A DNA stretch of 64,000 nt from Propionibacteriaceae bacterium UBA7704 (GTDB taxonomy: Bacteria > Actinomycetota > Actinomycetes > Propionibacteriales > Propionibacteriaceae), in the NCBI GenBank assembly GCA_002482525.1, contig DLGC01000005.1, positions 1 to 64,000 of the forward strand, given 5' to 3'. Shown piece by piece: positions 1 to 8,093 of the stretch. The position numbers and the translations under genes were made by a program. Numbering within the stretch: the stretch's first letter is position 1; the number at the start of each line of letters is the position of its first letter. The notes beneath the pieces are model-generated. The model was not told where the DNA came from. It did not search any database and was given only the letters and a program-made list of their open reading frames with translations.

Positions 1-275
1 TTGGTGAGCCGTTACCTCACCAACAAGCTGATAGGCCGCGAGCCCATCCCTGACCGTCGGAGCTTTCTACCTCAGCAGATGCCTGCCGAGGTAAATATCC
101 GGTATTAGCAGCTGTTTCCAACTGTTATCCCAGAGTCAAGGGTAGGTTGCTCACGTGTTACTCACCCGTTCGCCACTGATCCACAGAGCAAGCTCTGTTT
201 CACCGTTCGACTTGCATGTGTTAAGCACGCCGCCAGCGTTCGTCCTGAGCCAGGATCAAACTCTCCGTTGAAAAA
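1..275 (-). rRNA. rrs: 16S ribosomal RNA, 5' part only (gene continues beyond the window start)
   Basis: Read on the minus strand, this stretch begins with the universal 16S start (GAGAGTTTGATCCTGGCTCA, reverse complement at about 246-265). It continues through the conserved GACGAACGCTGGCGGCGTGC block and the V1-V2 region. About 275 nt of the 5' domain are present; the rest of the rRNA operon lies to the left of base 1. The exact mature 5' end, near 270-275, is inferred from the usual position upstream of GAGTTTGATC. Confidence 0.98.
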
Positions 276-527
276 TTTCGGTGTGGGCTTACGCCCGTTA
301 CCGTCAACTTAAGTTTGATTCTGACGCAGACCATTGCTGGTCTGTATCAATAATCAAAGGAATCCGTTTCGTGATGTGTTTCTGCTTGCGCTTCGCACAC
401 CCCGATACGGGGTTTTGTTCGCACTCCGAAGAGTGCATTATTGTGCATTGACTTTTAAGCACGCTGTTGAGTTCTCAAGTTTCGGGTGCGCTCCTCGCTT
501 TGGCTCTCACCGCCGCTTGGGGCAACT
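276..527 (-). promoter_or_regulatory. rRNA operon leader with boxA-type antitermination region and hairpins
   Basis: This is the leader between the predicted rRNA transcription start and the 16S 5' end. Its minus-strand RNA carries TTGAGAACTCAACAGCGTGC (complement at about 459-478), which resembles the boxA-like antitermination element of actinobacterial rrn leaders. It also has a perfect UUCG-tetraloop hairpin (GCACTC-UUCG-GAGUGC, 421-436), a CCCCG-loop-CGGGG hairpin (400-412) and an AGACC/GGTCT stem near 329-344. There is no coding gene here; the short reading frames have no support. Confidence 0.8.
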
Positions 528-533
528 CGACTT

Positions 534-562
534 ACTTTAGTAGGTCCTCATCCGCTTGTCAA
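534..562 (-). promoter_or_regulatory. rRNA operon promoter
   Basis: On the minus strand, TTGACA (557-562) is followed by a 17-bp spacer and TAAAGT (534-539). This is the best sigma-70-type promoter in the window, and it is correctly placed about 250 nt upstream of the 16S gene. Transcription should start near 527. Confidence 0.85.
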
Positions 563-792
563 ACCGGGGTTTGGACCCGAACCTGGCCGTGACTAGGCCT
601 TGGACCCTTGTGTTCTCGCACTCGAAAACACCCTGATCCAGGGTTGTCTTGGTTGGGTTCGGCGCCTCGATTCGTCCAGTCCAGATCTTCTCTGGCCCGT
701 CCGTCTCACCGGGGCGCTTGGAGAACGTTACGCGGTCGACCCCTATGGGTCAAATCGGCGAAACGCCCGGGCGTGTCGCTCTCTGACTAGGG
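563..792. other. Gap between tyrS and the rRNA promoter
   Basis: No gene is supported here. It lies downstream of tyrS and upstream of the rRNA promoter, so it should hold the end of the tyrS transcript. A CGCCCGGGCG palindrome at about 764-773, next to three Ts in the minus-strand RNA, is a weak terminator candidate. No second rRNA promoter as good as the one at 534-562 was seen. Confidence 0.5.
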
Positions 793-2058
793 CTAACGCA
801 CGATTTCGACGGCCCCAACGGTCTTCCGGCCGCGACGCACAATCGCGAATTTTCCAGCCAAGAGGTCGGATTCAGCCAGGGTCTGCTCCGCATCGGTGAC
901 CCTCACGTTGTTCAGGTAGGCCCCACCCTCGTCCACAGCACGCCGTGCTGCGGACTTGCTCGGCACCACTGCGGCGGCCGTCATGACGTCAATGATGCTC
1001 GGCAAATCGGATCCGGTGGTCATTTGTGCACCGCCCAATTCCTGGCAGACCGCAGCCAAAGTCGCTGAATCCAGGTCCTGCAGCTCTCCCCTGCCGAAAA
1101 TCGCCGCCGCAGCGCTCGTCGCGGCCTCTCGTTCAGCGCGGGAATGCACCAGGTCGGTGATGTCGTCAGCGAGCGCCCGTTGCGCAGCACGCAGGTGGGG
1201 GGCCTCGTTCGTCTGACGGAGAAGCTCATCGATCTCCTCACGCCCACGCTCGGAGAAGATCTTCAGGTAGGTCCCCACCATGGCGTCCTCGGCGTTCAAG
1301 AAGAACTGGTGGAAGGCATACGGGCTGGTCATCGCAGGATCCAGCCAGACTGTCCCCGTCTCGGTCTTGCCGAACTTGGTTCCGTCAGCTTTGGTCAGCA
1401 ACGGCGTGGCCAACGCGTGGGCCTTGCCGCCGTCCGAGCGCCGGATCAGTTCAACTCCAGAGGTCAGGTTGCCCCACTGGTCGGAGCCGCCGGTCTGCAT
1501 GGTGACGCCGTAGCGGCGGTAGAGCTCGAGGAAGTCCAGGGACTGCAACAGCATGTAGGAGAACTCTGTGTAGGAGATGCCGGTCTCCAGCCGGGCCTTC
1601 ACGACCTCGCGGTCCAGCATCCGATTGATGCTGAAGTGCTTGCCGATATCGCGCAGGAAGTCCAGTGTGCTCAACTCGGCGGTCCAGTCGTAGTTGTTCA
1701 CCACGGTGGCCGCAGCGGGGCCGTCGAAATCGACGAACTTGCTCACCTGGCCCCGGATCCGCTCCACCCACTCGTGGACCACGTCCTTCGGGTTCAGATT
1801 GCGCTCGCTGGATTGTTTGGGGTCACCGATCAGACCGGTCGAGCCCCCCACCAACAAGAACGGACGATGGCCGTGAGCCTGCAGACGCCGCGCCAGCATC
1901 AGTTGCACCAGGTTTCCCATGTGGATGCTCGGCGCAGTGGGATCAAAGCCCACATAGGACTTCAACTGTCCGTCGTCGAGGGCCGCGCTCAGTGCGTCCA
2001 GGTCGGTGCTGTGGGCTATGAACCCACGCCAGGTCAGTTCGTCCAGTAAGGCATTCAC
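793..2058 (-). CDS. tyrS: Tyrosyl-tRNA synthetase
   Basis: The 421-residue class I aminoacyl-tRNA synthetase charges tRNA-Tyr with tyrosine in the cytoplasm. The Rossmann core has the HIGH-type motif as HMGN (residues 46-49, within PSIHMGN). The KMSKS-type loop is KFGKT near residue 230, in the bacterial TyrRS style. A C-terminal S4-like RNA-binding domain spans about residues 350-415. Length is normal for the family. The start is GTG at 2056-2058. A TAGGCT -10 hexamer (2067-2072) lies only 8 nt upstream and no Shine-Dalgarno sequence is seen, so the mRNA is probably leaderless. The neighbouring small gene at 2133 is divergent. Confidence 0.97.
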   Translation of the reverse strand: MNALLDELTWRGFIAHSTDLDALSAALDDGQLKSYVGFDPTAPSIHMGNLVQLMLARRLQAHGHRPFLLVGGSTGLIGDPKQSSERNLNPKDVVHEWVERIRGQVSKFVDFDGPAAATVVNNYDWTAELSTLDFLRDIGKHFSINRMLDREVVKARLETGISYTEFSYMLLQSLDFLELYRRYGVTMQTGGSDQWGNLTSGVELIRRSDGGKAHALATPLLTKADGTKFGKTETGTVWLDPAMTSPYAFHQFFLNAEDAMVGTYLKIFSERGREEIDELLRQTNEAPHLRAAQRALADDITDLVHSRAEREAATSAAAAIFGRGELQDLDSATLAAVCQELGGAQMTTGSDLPSIIDVMTAAAVVPSKSAARRAVDEGGAYLNNVRVTDAEQTLAESDLLAGKFAIVRRGRKTVGAVEIVR

Positions 2059-2066
2059 GACCGCTA

Positions 2067-2126
2067 AGCCTAGTAGCTGGGCTTGTTGGACTCCGACAAC
2101 CGAGTGTCGGTGACCCGCACTAGGTT
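2067..2126. promoter_or_regulatory. Divergent leaderless-type promoters of tyrS and the 2133 gene
   Basis: TAGGCT on the minus strand (2067-2072) lies 8 nt before the tyrS GTG. TAGGTT on the plus strand (2121-2126) lies 6 nt before the ATG at 2133. Between them is a perfect CCGACA/TGTCGG inverted repeat (2093-2110) that could be an operator. Neither promoter has a clear -35 hexamer. Confidence 0.55.
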
Positions 2127-2132
2127 GCGGTC

Positions 2133-2462
2133 ATGCCTTCCTTTCGCGCCGGTGTGGCCATTCAGCGCAGTCGCAGTGGAGTCCCCCCGGAGGCCGTCCT
2201 GGACGCCGCCCGCACCGCGGTGGCCACGCTGTGCCCGGTGGAAGACGCCTTCGTCGATGTCGCCGCTCTGGCTCGCACCGGCTTGCCCCGGGTCACCATC
2301 CGCTTTGTGGTGGAGTCGTCCAACGACCTCACCGAGGACGCCGAAGCCTGGCAGGTCGGCAAGGCCTTGGCGGCCGCAGTGGGGCACGTCGCCGACTGGA
2401 AAGACCTGCGTGTCTTTCGTCGCATCACCGGACGCTGGGTGCTGCTGGAGGATCACGGCTGA
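2133..2462 (+). CDS. Small conserved-looking protein of unknown function
   Basis: This 109-residue soluble protein has no signal peptide or membrane segment, and the family is not recognised. The sequence is mixed alpha/beta with an acidic middle part (about residues 60-75) and a basic, aromatic C-terminus (RVFRRITGRWVLLED). Codon use matches the neighbours, which supports a real gene. A TAGGTT -10 hexamer 6 nt before the ATG suggests a leaderless transcript. Its last 10 bases overlap the end of the convergent acetyltransferase gene. It could be an accessory of tyrS only by proximity; no function is proposed. Confidence 0.7.
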   Translation: MPSFRAGVAIQRSRSGVPPEAVLDAARTAVATLCPVEDAFVDVAALARTGLPRVTIRFVVESSNDLTEDAEAWQVGKALAAAVGHVADWKDLRVFRRITGRWVLLEDHG

Positions 2463-2944
2463 TCGGTGAGGACCCGTTCCATCTCGATCTTCTGCCAGGG
2501 GTAGTCGGCGAAATCGATCGGAACCGGCGGCTCTTCGCTGAACCCAAGGCTGCGGTAAAGCTGCACCGCGGGTTGGTTGTGGGCGAAGACCCCCAAGGTG
2601 AGGCGCTGCGGACCATAGAGATGCTCGGCCTCGGCGATGAGCTGCTCCAGCAGCCTTCTCCCCCAGCCTTCACCGCGGCGGCCGGGATCGACCAGGATCC
2701 AGCCGAGCCGCACGCTGCCGTCGTGACGGCGAAGCGTGCCGAATCCGACGGGCACTCCGTCGAGGACCAGAACCCGAGCTTCTCGCTGTGCGCCATTGAC
2801 GGTGCCCATCAACTGCTCGGTGGTCAGCGGCCAACTCAGCGTGGGACCGGCGACCAGAGCCAGTTCCTCCGCAGAGTGGACCCAGCCCACGATCACCGCA
2901 GCGGTGTCCGCCTCCAGTGGCAGGAACTCGGCGACAAGACTCAC
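2453..2944 (-). CDS. GNAT-family N-acetyltransferase
   Basis: The 163-residue protein has the GNAT fold signature. A beta-strand segment (VRLGWILVDPGRRGEGWGRR, about residues 78-97) contains the acetyl-CoA pyrophosphate-binding R/Q-x-x-G-x-G/A pattern. It is followed by LLEQLIAEAE and by a C-terminal NQPAVQLYRSLGF motif typical of the family. The substrate cannot be told from sequence. The start codon overlaps the argH stop (ATGA), so it is the distal gene of the arginine operon and probably co-transcribed. That invites, but does not prove, an N-acetylglutamate-related role, since actinobacterial arginine pathways can use small GNAT enzymes for the first acetylation. Confidence 0.9.
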   Translation of the reverse strand: MSLVAEFLPLEADTAAVIVGWVHSAEELALVAGPTLSWPLTTEQLMGTVNGAQREARVLVLDGVPVGFGTLRRHDGSVRLGWILVDPGRRGEGWGRRLLEQLIAEAEHLYGPQRLTLGVFAHNQPAVQLYRSLGFSEEPPVPIDFADYPWQKIEMERVLTDQP

Positions 2945-4338
2945 GATTCCAGGGTGGACCGCAGTTCGGCCAACTGCCGGCCCACCTGGATCGGTGCAGT
3001 GCCACCGCGTCCGTTCCGGGAGGCGACCGAACCTTCGACCGTCAGCACGCCAAACACCTCAGCGGACAGTTCGGGCGAGATTTCGGCAAGCTGCTCAGGC
3101 GTCAGCTCGACCAACTCCTGGCCGTGGCTTTCGCAGTACCGAACGCAGGCGCCGGCAATCTCGTGGGCCTGCGCGAAGGGCACCCGCTGACGCACCAGCC
3201 AGTCGGCGACATCGGTGGCCAGCGAGAATCCTCTGGGGGCAAGCTCAACCATGCGGGGATGGTGGAACCGCAACGTCGAGATCATCCCGGTCACCGCAGG
3301 CAGGAGCACGCGGAGTTGATCCAAGCCGTCGAAGATCGGTTCCTTGTCTTCTTGCAGGTCACGGTTGTACGCCAGCGGCAGGCCCTTGCAGGTGGCCAGC
3401 AGGCCGCTGAGATTGCCGATGAGGCGTCCGGCCTTGCCGCGGGCGAGTTCGGCGACATCGGGGTTCTTCTTCTGCGGCATGATCGACGAGCCGGTCGACC
3501 AGGCATCATCCAAGGTGGCGAAGCCGAACTCAGCGGTGCACCACAAGATGACGTCCTCGCTGAGCCGAGACAGGTCGACGCCGATCTGGGCCAGTACATA
3601 GGCCTCCTCAGCAACCAGGTCGCGAGCTGCGGTGCCGTCGATGCTGTTGGGAACCGAGGATGCGAAGCCCAACTCCTGGGCGACCAACTCCGGATCCAGC
3701 CCCAAAGAGGTGCCTGCGAGGGCGCCGGAACCGTAGGGGCTGACGGCCAGTCGAGCATCCAGATCCGCCAAACGCTGTCGATCGCGCACCAACGGCCAGG
3801 CATGAGCGAGCAGGTGATGACTGAGCAGCACCGGCTGGGCGGACTGCAAATGAGTACGTCCCGGCATGATCGCGCCCAGGTTGGCCTCGGCCTGATCGGC
3901 CAATGCTGAAATCAAGGCCCTCAGATCGGCATCCAGGACTGTGTTGGCATCGCGCAGGTAGGCCCGGATCAGCGTGGCGATCTGGTCGTTCCGCGACCGT
4001 CCGGCCCGGAGCCGTCCGCCCAAGTCGGGACCCACCTCGGCGATCAGAAGACGCTCCAGGGCGCCATGAACGTCCTCGTCGGTGTCCGCTGGCTGAACCT
4101 CGCCGGAGGTGACCTTGACCAACAGCCGTTCCAGACCGGCGGTCATTGCGGCGTACTCGTCATCGGTCAGCAGCCCAGCGGCGTGCAGCGCGGTGGCGTG
4201 GGCCTTCGACCCGGCAAGGTCATGGCCGGCCAGGCGCCAATCGAACTGGGTGGACTTACTCAACGCAAACATGGCCTCAGCAGGCCCACCGGCGAAACGC
4301 CCGCCCCAAAGCCGACCGGAATCGGTGGCGTCACTCAT
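2941..4338 (-). CDS. argH: Argininosuccinate lyase
   Basis: This 465-residue enzyme of the fumarase/aspartase superfamily splits argininosuccinate into arginine and fumarate, the last step of arginine synthesis. The superfamily signature GSSIMPQKKNPD is at about residues 281-292. The N-terminal LWGGRF box and the GRLRAGRSRNDQ segment near residue 110 are also diagnostic. Length is normal. It overlaps argR upstream and the acetyltransferase downstream by 4 bp each, indicating translational coupling in one operon. Confidence 0.97.
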   Translation of the reverse strand: MSDATDSGRLWGGRFAGGPAEAMFALSKSTQFDWRLAGHDLAGSKAHATALHAAGLLTDDEYAAMTAGLERLLVKVTSGEVQPADTDEDVHGALERLLIAEVGPDLGGRLRAGRSRNDQIATLIRAYLRDANTVLDADLRALISALADQAEANLGAIMPGRTHLQSAQPVLLSHHLLAHAWPLVRDRQRLADLDARLAVSPYGSGALAGTSLGLDPELVAQELGFASSVPNSIDGTAARDLVAEEAYVLAQIGVDLSRLSEDVILWCTAEFGFATLDDAWSTGSSIMPQKKNPDVAELARGKAGRLIGNLSGLLATCKGLPLAYNRDLQEDKEPIFDGLDQLRVLLPAVTGMISTLRFHHPRMVELAPRGFSLATDVADWLVRQRVPFAQAHEIAGACVRYCESHGQELVELTPEQLAEISPELSAEVFGVLTVEGSVASRNGRGGTAPIQVGRQLAELRSTLES

Positions 4339-4850
4339 TGCTGCTCTTCCTCCATTGCTTTGTTCGCGGGCAGACTCAACAGGGTTTCGGCCAAGCTCGC
4401 TCCCCCATCGGCGTCGCGGGCGATCACCACCACGGTGTCATCCCCGGCGAGCGTACCCAAGATCGAGGTCCAGCCGACCTTGTCGATGGCTGAGGCAAAG
4501 AACTGAGCCGCACCCGGCGGGGTGTGTAGCACAGCGAGGTTCGCCGACCCCTCCGCCGAAAGCAGCAACTCGCCGCACAGCCGGGTGAGGCGCGCGGTGG
4601 CGGCAGGGCTGCCAGTGACGTGTTCGCCGGCCAGCAGGGCGTAGGCGAACTCACCGGTCGCCGTCCGTACCCGCACGGCGCCGAGTTCGACCAGGTCTTT
4701 GCTCAAAGTGCCTTGAGAGACCGCGATTCCGGAATCGGCCAGGCGCACCGCAAGCTCGGTCTGGGAGCCAATAGTCTCCCGCTCGATCAGGGTGGCGATC
4801 TGGGAGTGGCGGGCACTCTTGGTCGGCGGTGCCTTCACGGTGTCGGTCAT
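4335..4850 (-). CDS. argR: Arginine repressor
   Basis: The 171-residue ArgR has an N-terminal winged-helix DNA-binding domain (about residues 15-80; SQTELAVRLADSGIAVSQGT is the recognition region). The C-terminal arginine-binding/hexamerisation domain (about 90-165) includes the GDDTVVVIARD segment, where the conserved GTIAGDDT-like motif reads GTLAGDDT. It senses arginine and represses arg genes. It overlaps argD and argH by 4 bp each. Its likely target in this window is the site near 9147-9154 in front of argC. Confidence 0.95.
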   Translation of the reverse strand: MTDTVKAPPTKSARHSQIATLIERETIGSQTELAVRLADSGIAVSQGTLSKDLVELGAVRVRTATGEFAYALLAGEHVTGSPAATARLTRLCGELLLSAEGSANLAVLHTPPGAAQFFASAIDKVGWTSILGTLAGDDTVVVIARDADGGASLAETLLSLPANKAMEEEQQ

Positions 4851-6052
4851 CGTGCCTCCAAGAGCGACGGCAGAGCCGCCACGAAATCGTCCACCTGAGC
4901 GTCAGTGATGATCAGTGGGGGTGCCAGTCGGATCACCGTGGGACGCGGGGCGTTGATCACGAAGCCTGCGTCCAGGGCGGCCCGGACGACGGCAGGGGCA
5001 TGGGGCTCAGTGAGCACGATGCCGCGGAGCAGCCCGCGTCCGCGCACGTGATCGATGCCGGGGTGGCTCAGAGCCATGATTCCGGCCGCTAGCCGGTGAC
5101 CGGTGGTGCGAACGTGATCCAGCAGATTGTCGCGTTCGATGATGCCCAGAACCGCCAGGCCCGCCGCCGCTGCTACCGGGTTTCCGCCGAAAGTCGTGCC
5201 GTGGCTGCCTGGGCCCAACAGAGTCGCTGCCGCACCGGTGGCCACACAGGCACCGATCGGGAAGCCATTGCCCAACCCTTTGGCGAAGGTGACGATGTCG
5301 GCGGTCACGCCGGAGGCCGTGCTGGCCAGCCAATCGCCACAACGCCCGATGCCGGTCTGCACCTCGTCGAACCACAGCAAGGCCCCGTGGTCAGCAGTGA
5401 GGGTGCGGGCGGCAGCCAGGAAGCCGTCAGGCGGCTCGATGACGCCGTTCTCGCCTTGGATCGGTTCGATGATGACCGCCGCAGTGGTGTCGTCGAGCGC
5501 CGCGGCGAGTGCCTCGACGTCGCCATAGGGAACAAAGGTCACCTCGCCCGGCAACGGTTCGAACGGCTCGCGATATTTCGGGTTCGACGTGAGCGCCAGC
5601 GCACCGAGGCTTCGTCCGTGGAAAGAGCCCGCCATGGCGATGAGCTTGGTGCGTCCGGTCATGCGGGTGATCTTGAAACCCGCCTCATTCGCCTCGGTTC
5701 CGGAATTGCTGAAGAACACCCTCGCCGGGGTTCGCGGGGCGTTGGCGGTGACCAGCGCGCCCAATTTCTCGGCGAGCGCGATCTGAGTGGGAGTGGCGAA
5801 GAAGTTCGACACATGGCCCAACGTCGATAGCTGCGCCGAGATGGCCCCCAACACCTGCGGATGGGCATGGCCCAGGGCATTCACGGCGATACCTGCCAGC
5901 AGATCGAGGTAGCGCTTGCCGTCGACATCCCACAGGTAGGCACCCTCCCCGCGAACGAACACCCGCGAGGGTGGTCCGAAGGTGTTCATCACCGAGCCGG
6001 TGTAGCGGTCGATCAGTTCGGCCTGATTGCCGACAGCGACGGGCACGCTCAT
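4847..6052 (-). CDS. argD: Acetylornithine aminotransferase
   Basis: The 401-residue class III PLP-dependent aminotransferase converts N-acetylglutamate semialdehyde to N-acetylornithine. The Schiff-base lysine is K258 in TFAKGLGNGFPIG. The PLP-phosphate motif NSGTEANEAGFK is at about 116-127, and the FDEVQTGIGR motif at 228-237. Length is normal. It is coupled to argB upstream and argR downstream by ATGA overlaps. argF, which often follows argD in actinobacteria, is missing here. Confidence 0.96.
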   Translation of the reverse strand: MSVPVAVGNQAELIDRYTGSVMNTFGPPSRVFVRGEGAYLWDVDGKRYLDLLAGIAVNALGHAHPQVLGAISAQLSTLGHVSNFFATPTQIALAEKLGALVTANAPRTPARVFFSNSGTEANEAGFKITRMTGRTKLIAMAGSFHGRSLGALALTSNPKYREPFEPLPGEVTFVPYGDVEALAAALDDTTAAVIIEPIQGENGVIEPPDGFLAAARTLTADHGALLWFDEVQTGIGRCGDWLASTASGVTADIVTFAKGLGNGFPIGACVATGAAATLLGPGSHGTTFGGNPVAAAAGLAVLGIIERDNLLDHVRTTGHRLAAGIMALSHPGIDHVRGRGLLRGIVLTEPHAPAVVRAALDAGFVINAPRPTVIRLAPPLIITDAQVDDFVAALPSLLEAR

Positions 6053-6942
6053 CAGATCAACTCCCCGATCGCAGAGTGACCCAGCACCATGGTGCCGTTG
6101 CCCTCGTCGGTGAAGATCTCCAGCAGCAACGAATGGGGCAACCGCCCGTCGATGACGGTGGCTTTGGGTACGCCATCGAGGACCGCGTTCACGCAGGCTT
6201 CCATCTTCGGAATCATCCCCGAAGCCAGGGTGGGCAGCATGGCGGCAAGGTCATCCACGGCGATCTGCCGGATGATCTCGTCGGAGTTCGGCCAATTCCG
6301 GTACAGGCCTGCCACATCGGTGAGCATCAACAGCCGCTCGGCGTGCAGCGCTGCGGCCAATGCCCCGGCGGCGGTATCGGCATTCACATTGTGCACTTGG
6401 CCGTCCTCGTCGGGCGCCACGGTCGCGATCACCGGAATCCGTCCAGCGGCGATCAAGCCGAGCACGTTTTCGGGACGCACCTCCGAAACCTCACCGACCA
6501 AGCCGAGGTCCACCTCCTCGCCGTCGATCATGGCGCCACGCCGCTCGGCGGTGAACAGACCGGCGTCCTCGCCGGATAGTCCGACCGCCAGCGGTCCATG
6601 AGCGTTGATCAGGCCGACCAGTTCGCGATTCACCTGACCCATGAGGACCATCCGCACCACGTCCATCGCTTCGGGGGTGGTGACCCGCAGCCCGCCGCGG
6701 AACTCGCTCTCAATGCCCAGCCGTGCCAACATCGCCGAGATCTGCGGACCGCCGCCGTGAACGACGACCGGATGTACTCCGACGGTGCGCAGGAAGACGA
6801 TGTCACGGGCGAAAGCGGCCTTGAGCTCGTCGTCGACCATGGCGTTGCCGCCGTACTTGATCACGATGATCTTTCCGACGTAGCGCTCCAGCCAGGGCAG
6901 CGCTTCGATCAGGATGGCGGCCTTGTCGGCAGCTTCGGTCAT
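6052..6942 (-). CDS. argB: Acetylglutamate kinase
   Basis: This 296-residue amino-acid kinase phosphorylates N-acetylglutamate, the controlled step in the cyclic pathway. The phosphate-binding IVIKYGGNAM (about 27-36) and VVHGGGPQIS (about 59-68) glycine loops are clear. The C-terminal segment around ASGMIPKMEACVNAV carries the sensor-type lysine. Length and an N-terminal helix (AAILIEALPWLERY) suit an arginine-inhibited hexameric type, but this is inference. It overlaps its neighbours argJ and argD. Confidence 0.96.
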   Translation of the reverse strand: MTEAADKAAILIEALPWLERYVGKIIVIKYGGNAMVDDELKAAFARDIVFLRTVGVHPVVVHGGGPQISAMLARLGIESEFRGGLRVTTPEAMDVVRMVLMGQVNRELVGLINAHGPLAVGLSGEDAGLFTAERRGAMIDGEEVDLGLVGEVSEVRPENVLGLIAAGRIPVIATVAPDEDGQVHNVNADTAAGALAAALHAERLLMLTDVAGLYRNWPNSDEIIRQIAVDDLAAMLPTLASGMIPKMEACVNAVLDGVPKATVIDGRLPHSLLLEIFTDEGNGTMVLGHSAIGELI

Positions 6943-8093
6943 GAGGAGTACTCCGCGTTCTCTTTGACGTAGTCGTAGGTCAGATCGTTGGTCCAGATGG
7001 AGGCGGCTGCCTGGCCGGCGTGCAGATTGAGTTCGACCAGCACCTGACGAGCCGACAGGTCCACAGCGCTACGGTCGGTGCCCAACTGGCCGTCCTCGAA
7101 GACAGTCACGCCGTTGAAGGCGACATCGACGTGTTCTGGGTCGTAGGCGGCATCGACGGTGCCCGCCGAGGCCAAGACCCGACCCCAGTTCGGATCGTTG
7201 CCGAAGATGGCGCACTTGAACAGATTGCTGCGCGCAATCGCCCGGGCCACCGTCAGCGCATCAGCCTCGGTCGCGGCTCCCACCACGTTGACTTCGATGT
7301 CGTGGGCCGATCCCTCGGCATCAGCCAGCAGCTGTTTGGCCAAGTCGGCGCAGACCCCCGTCAGCGCTTCGGTGAACTGATCGATGTCGGGCTGAATCTT
7401 GGCGGCGCCGGAGGCCAGCAGAAGCACGGTGTCATTGGTCGACATGCAGCCATCGGAATCGGTGCGATCGAAGGTCGCCTCGGTGGCGGTGCGCAATGCT
7501 GCGTCCAGTTCAGCCGAGGTGAGATCGGCGTCGGTGGTGATCACCACCAGCATCGTGGCCAGGGCCGGCGCGAGCATGCCTGCCCCTTTGGCCATCCCGC
7601 CGATCGTCCATCCGGCCGGGGAGGTGTGGATCGACTCCTTGGCCACGGTGTCCGTGGTCATGATCGCCTCGGCGGCAGCCGGCCCACCGGCGGTGGATTG
7701 ATCCTGGGCAGCCAGCTGGATGCCGTTCAACACCGCATCCATCGGCAGTCGGACGCCGATCAGCCCGGTGGAGCACACCGCCACATCGGTGGTGTCGCAA
7801 CCCACCTCCGCGCCGACCCATTCGGCCGTCTGGACGGTATCGGCGTAGCCGGCGTCCCCGGTGCAGGCGTTCGCGCCGCCGGAGTTGAGCACCACGGCGG
7901 CCAGCCGTCCATCGGCGAGGGCCTTTTTCGACCACACCACCGGCGCGGCAGTGAACTTGTTGCTGGTGAACACGCCAGCCGCATGTGCCCTGGGGCCGGT
8001 GTTCACCACCAGCGCCAGGTCGGCTTTGCCGGAAGCCTTGATTCCCGCGACCACGCCGGCGGCGGTGAATCCCTTTGCTGCTGTGACACTCAC
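6939..8093 (-). CDS. argJ: Bifunctional glutamate N-acetyltransferase / ornithine acetyltransferase
   Basis: The 384-residue Ntn-type enzyme transfers the acetyl group from N-acetylornithine back to glutamate, closing the acetyl cycle. The autocleavage site lies at A179-T180 in GMLAPALATML; T180 becomes the nucleophile of the beta chain. The oxyanion pair lies in CSTGLIG (107-113). The C-terminal NLFKCAIFGNDPNWGR block is diagnostic. A 4-bp overlap joins it to argC and argB. Whether it also uses acetyl-CoA cannot be read from sequence. Confidence 0.96.
   Translation of the reverse strand: MSVTAAKGFTAAGVVAGIKASGKADLALVVNTGPRAHAAGVFTSNKFTAAPVVWSKKALADGRLAAVVLNSGGANACTGDAGYADTVQTAEWVGAEVGCDTTDVAVCSTGLIGVRLPMDAVLNGIQLAAQDQSTAGGPAAAEAIMTTDTVAKESIHTSPAGWTIGGMAKGAGMLAPALATMLVVITTDADLTSAELDAALRTATEATFDRTDSDGCMSTNDTVLLLASGAAKIQPDIDQFTEALTGVCADLAKQLLADAEGSAHDIEVNVVGAATEADALTVARAIARSNLFKCAIFGNDPNWGRVLASAGTVDAAYDPEHVDVAFNGVTVFEDGQLGTDRSAVDLSARQVLVELNLHAGQAAASIWTNDLTYDYVKENAEYSS

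Noticed and set aside
1144..2049. Long plus-strand open frame opposite tyrS
   Set aside because: It mirrors tyrS codons on the other strand; the tyrS product has all family motifs and this one shows none.
3903..4588. Several plus-strand open frames opposite argH and argR
   Set aside because: Arg/Pro/Ser-rich translations typical of antisense frames in GC-rich DNA; no domain or ribosome site.
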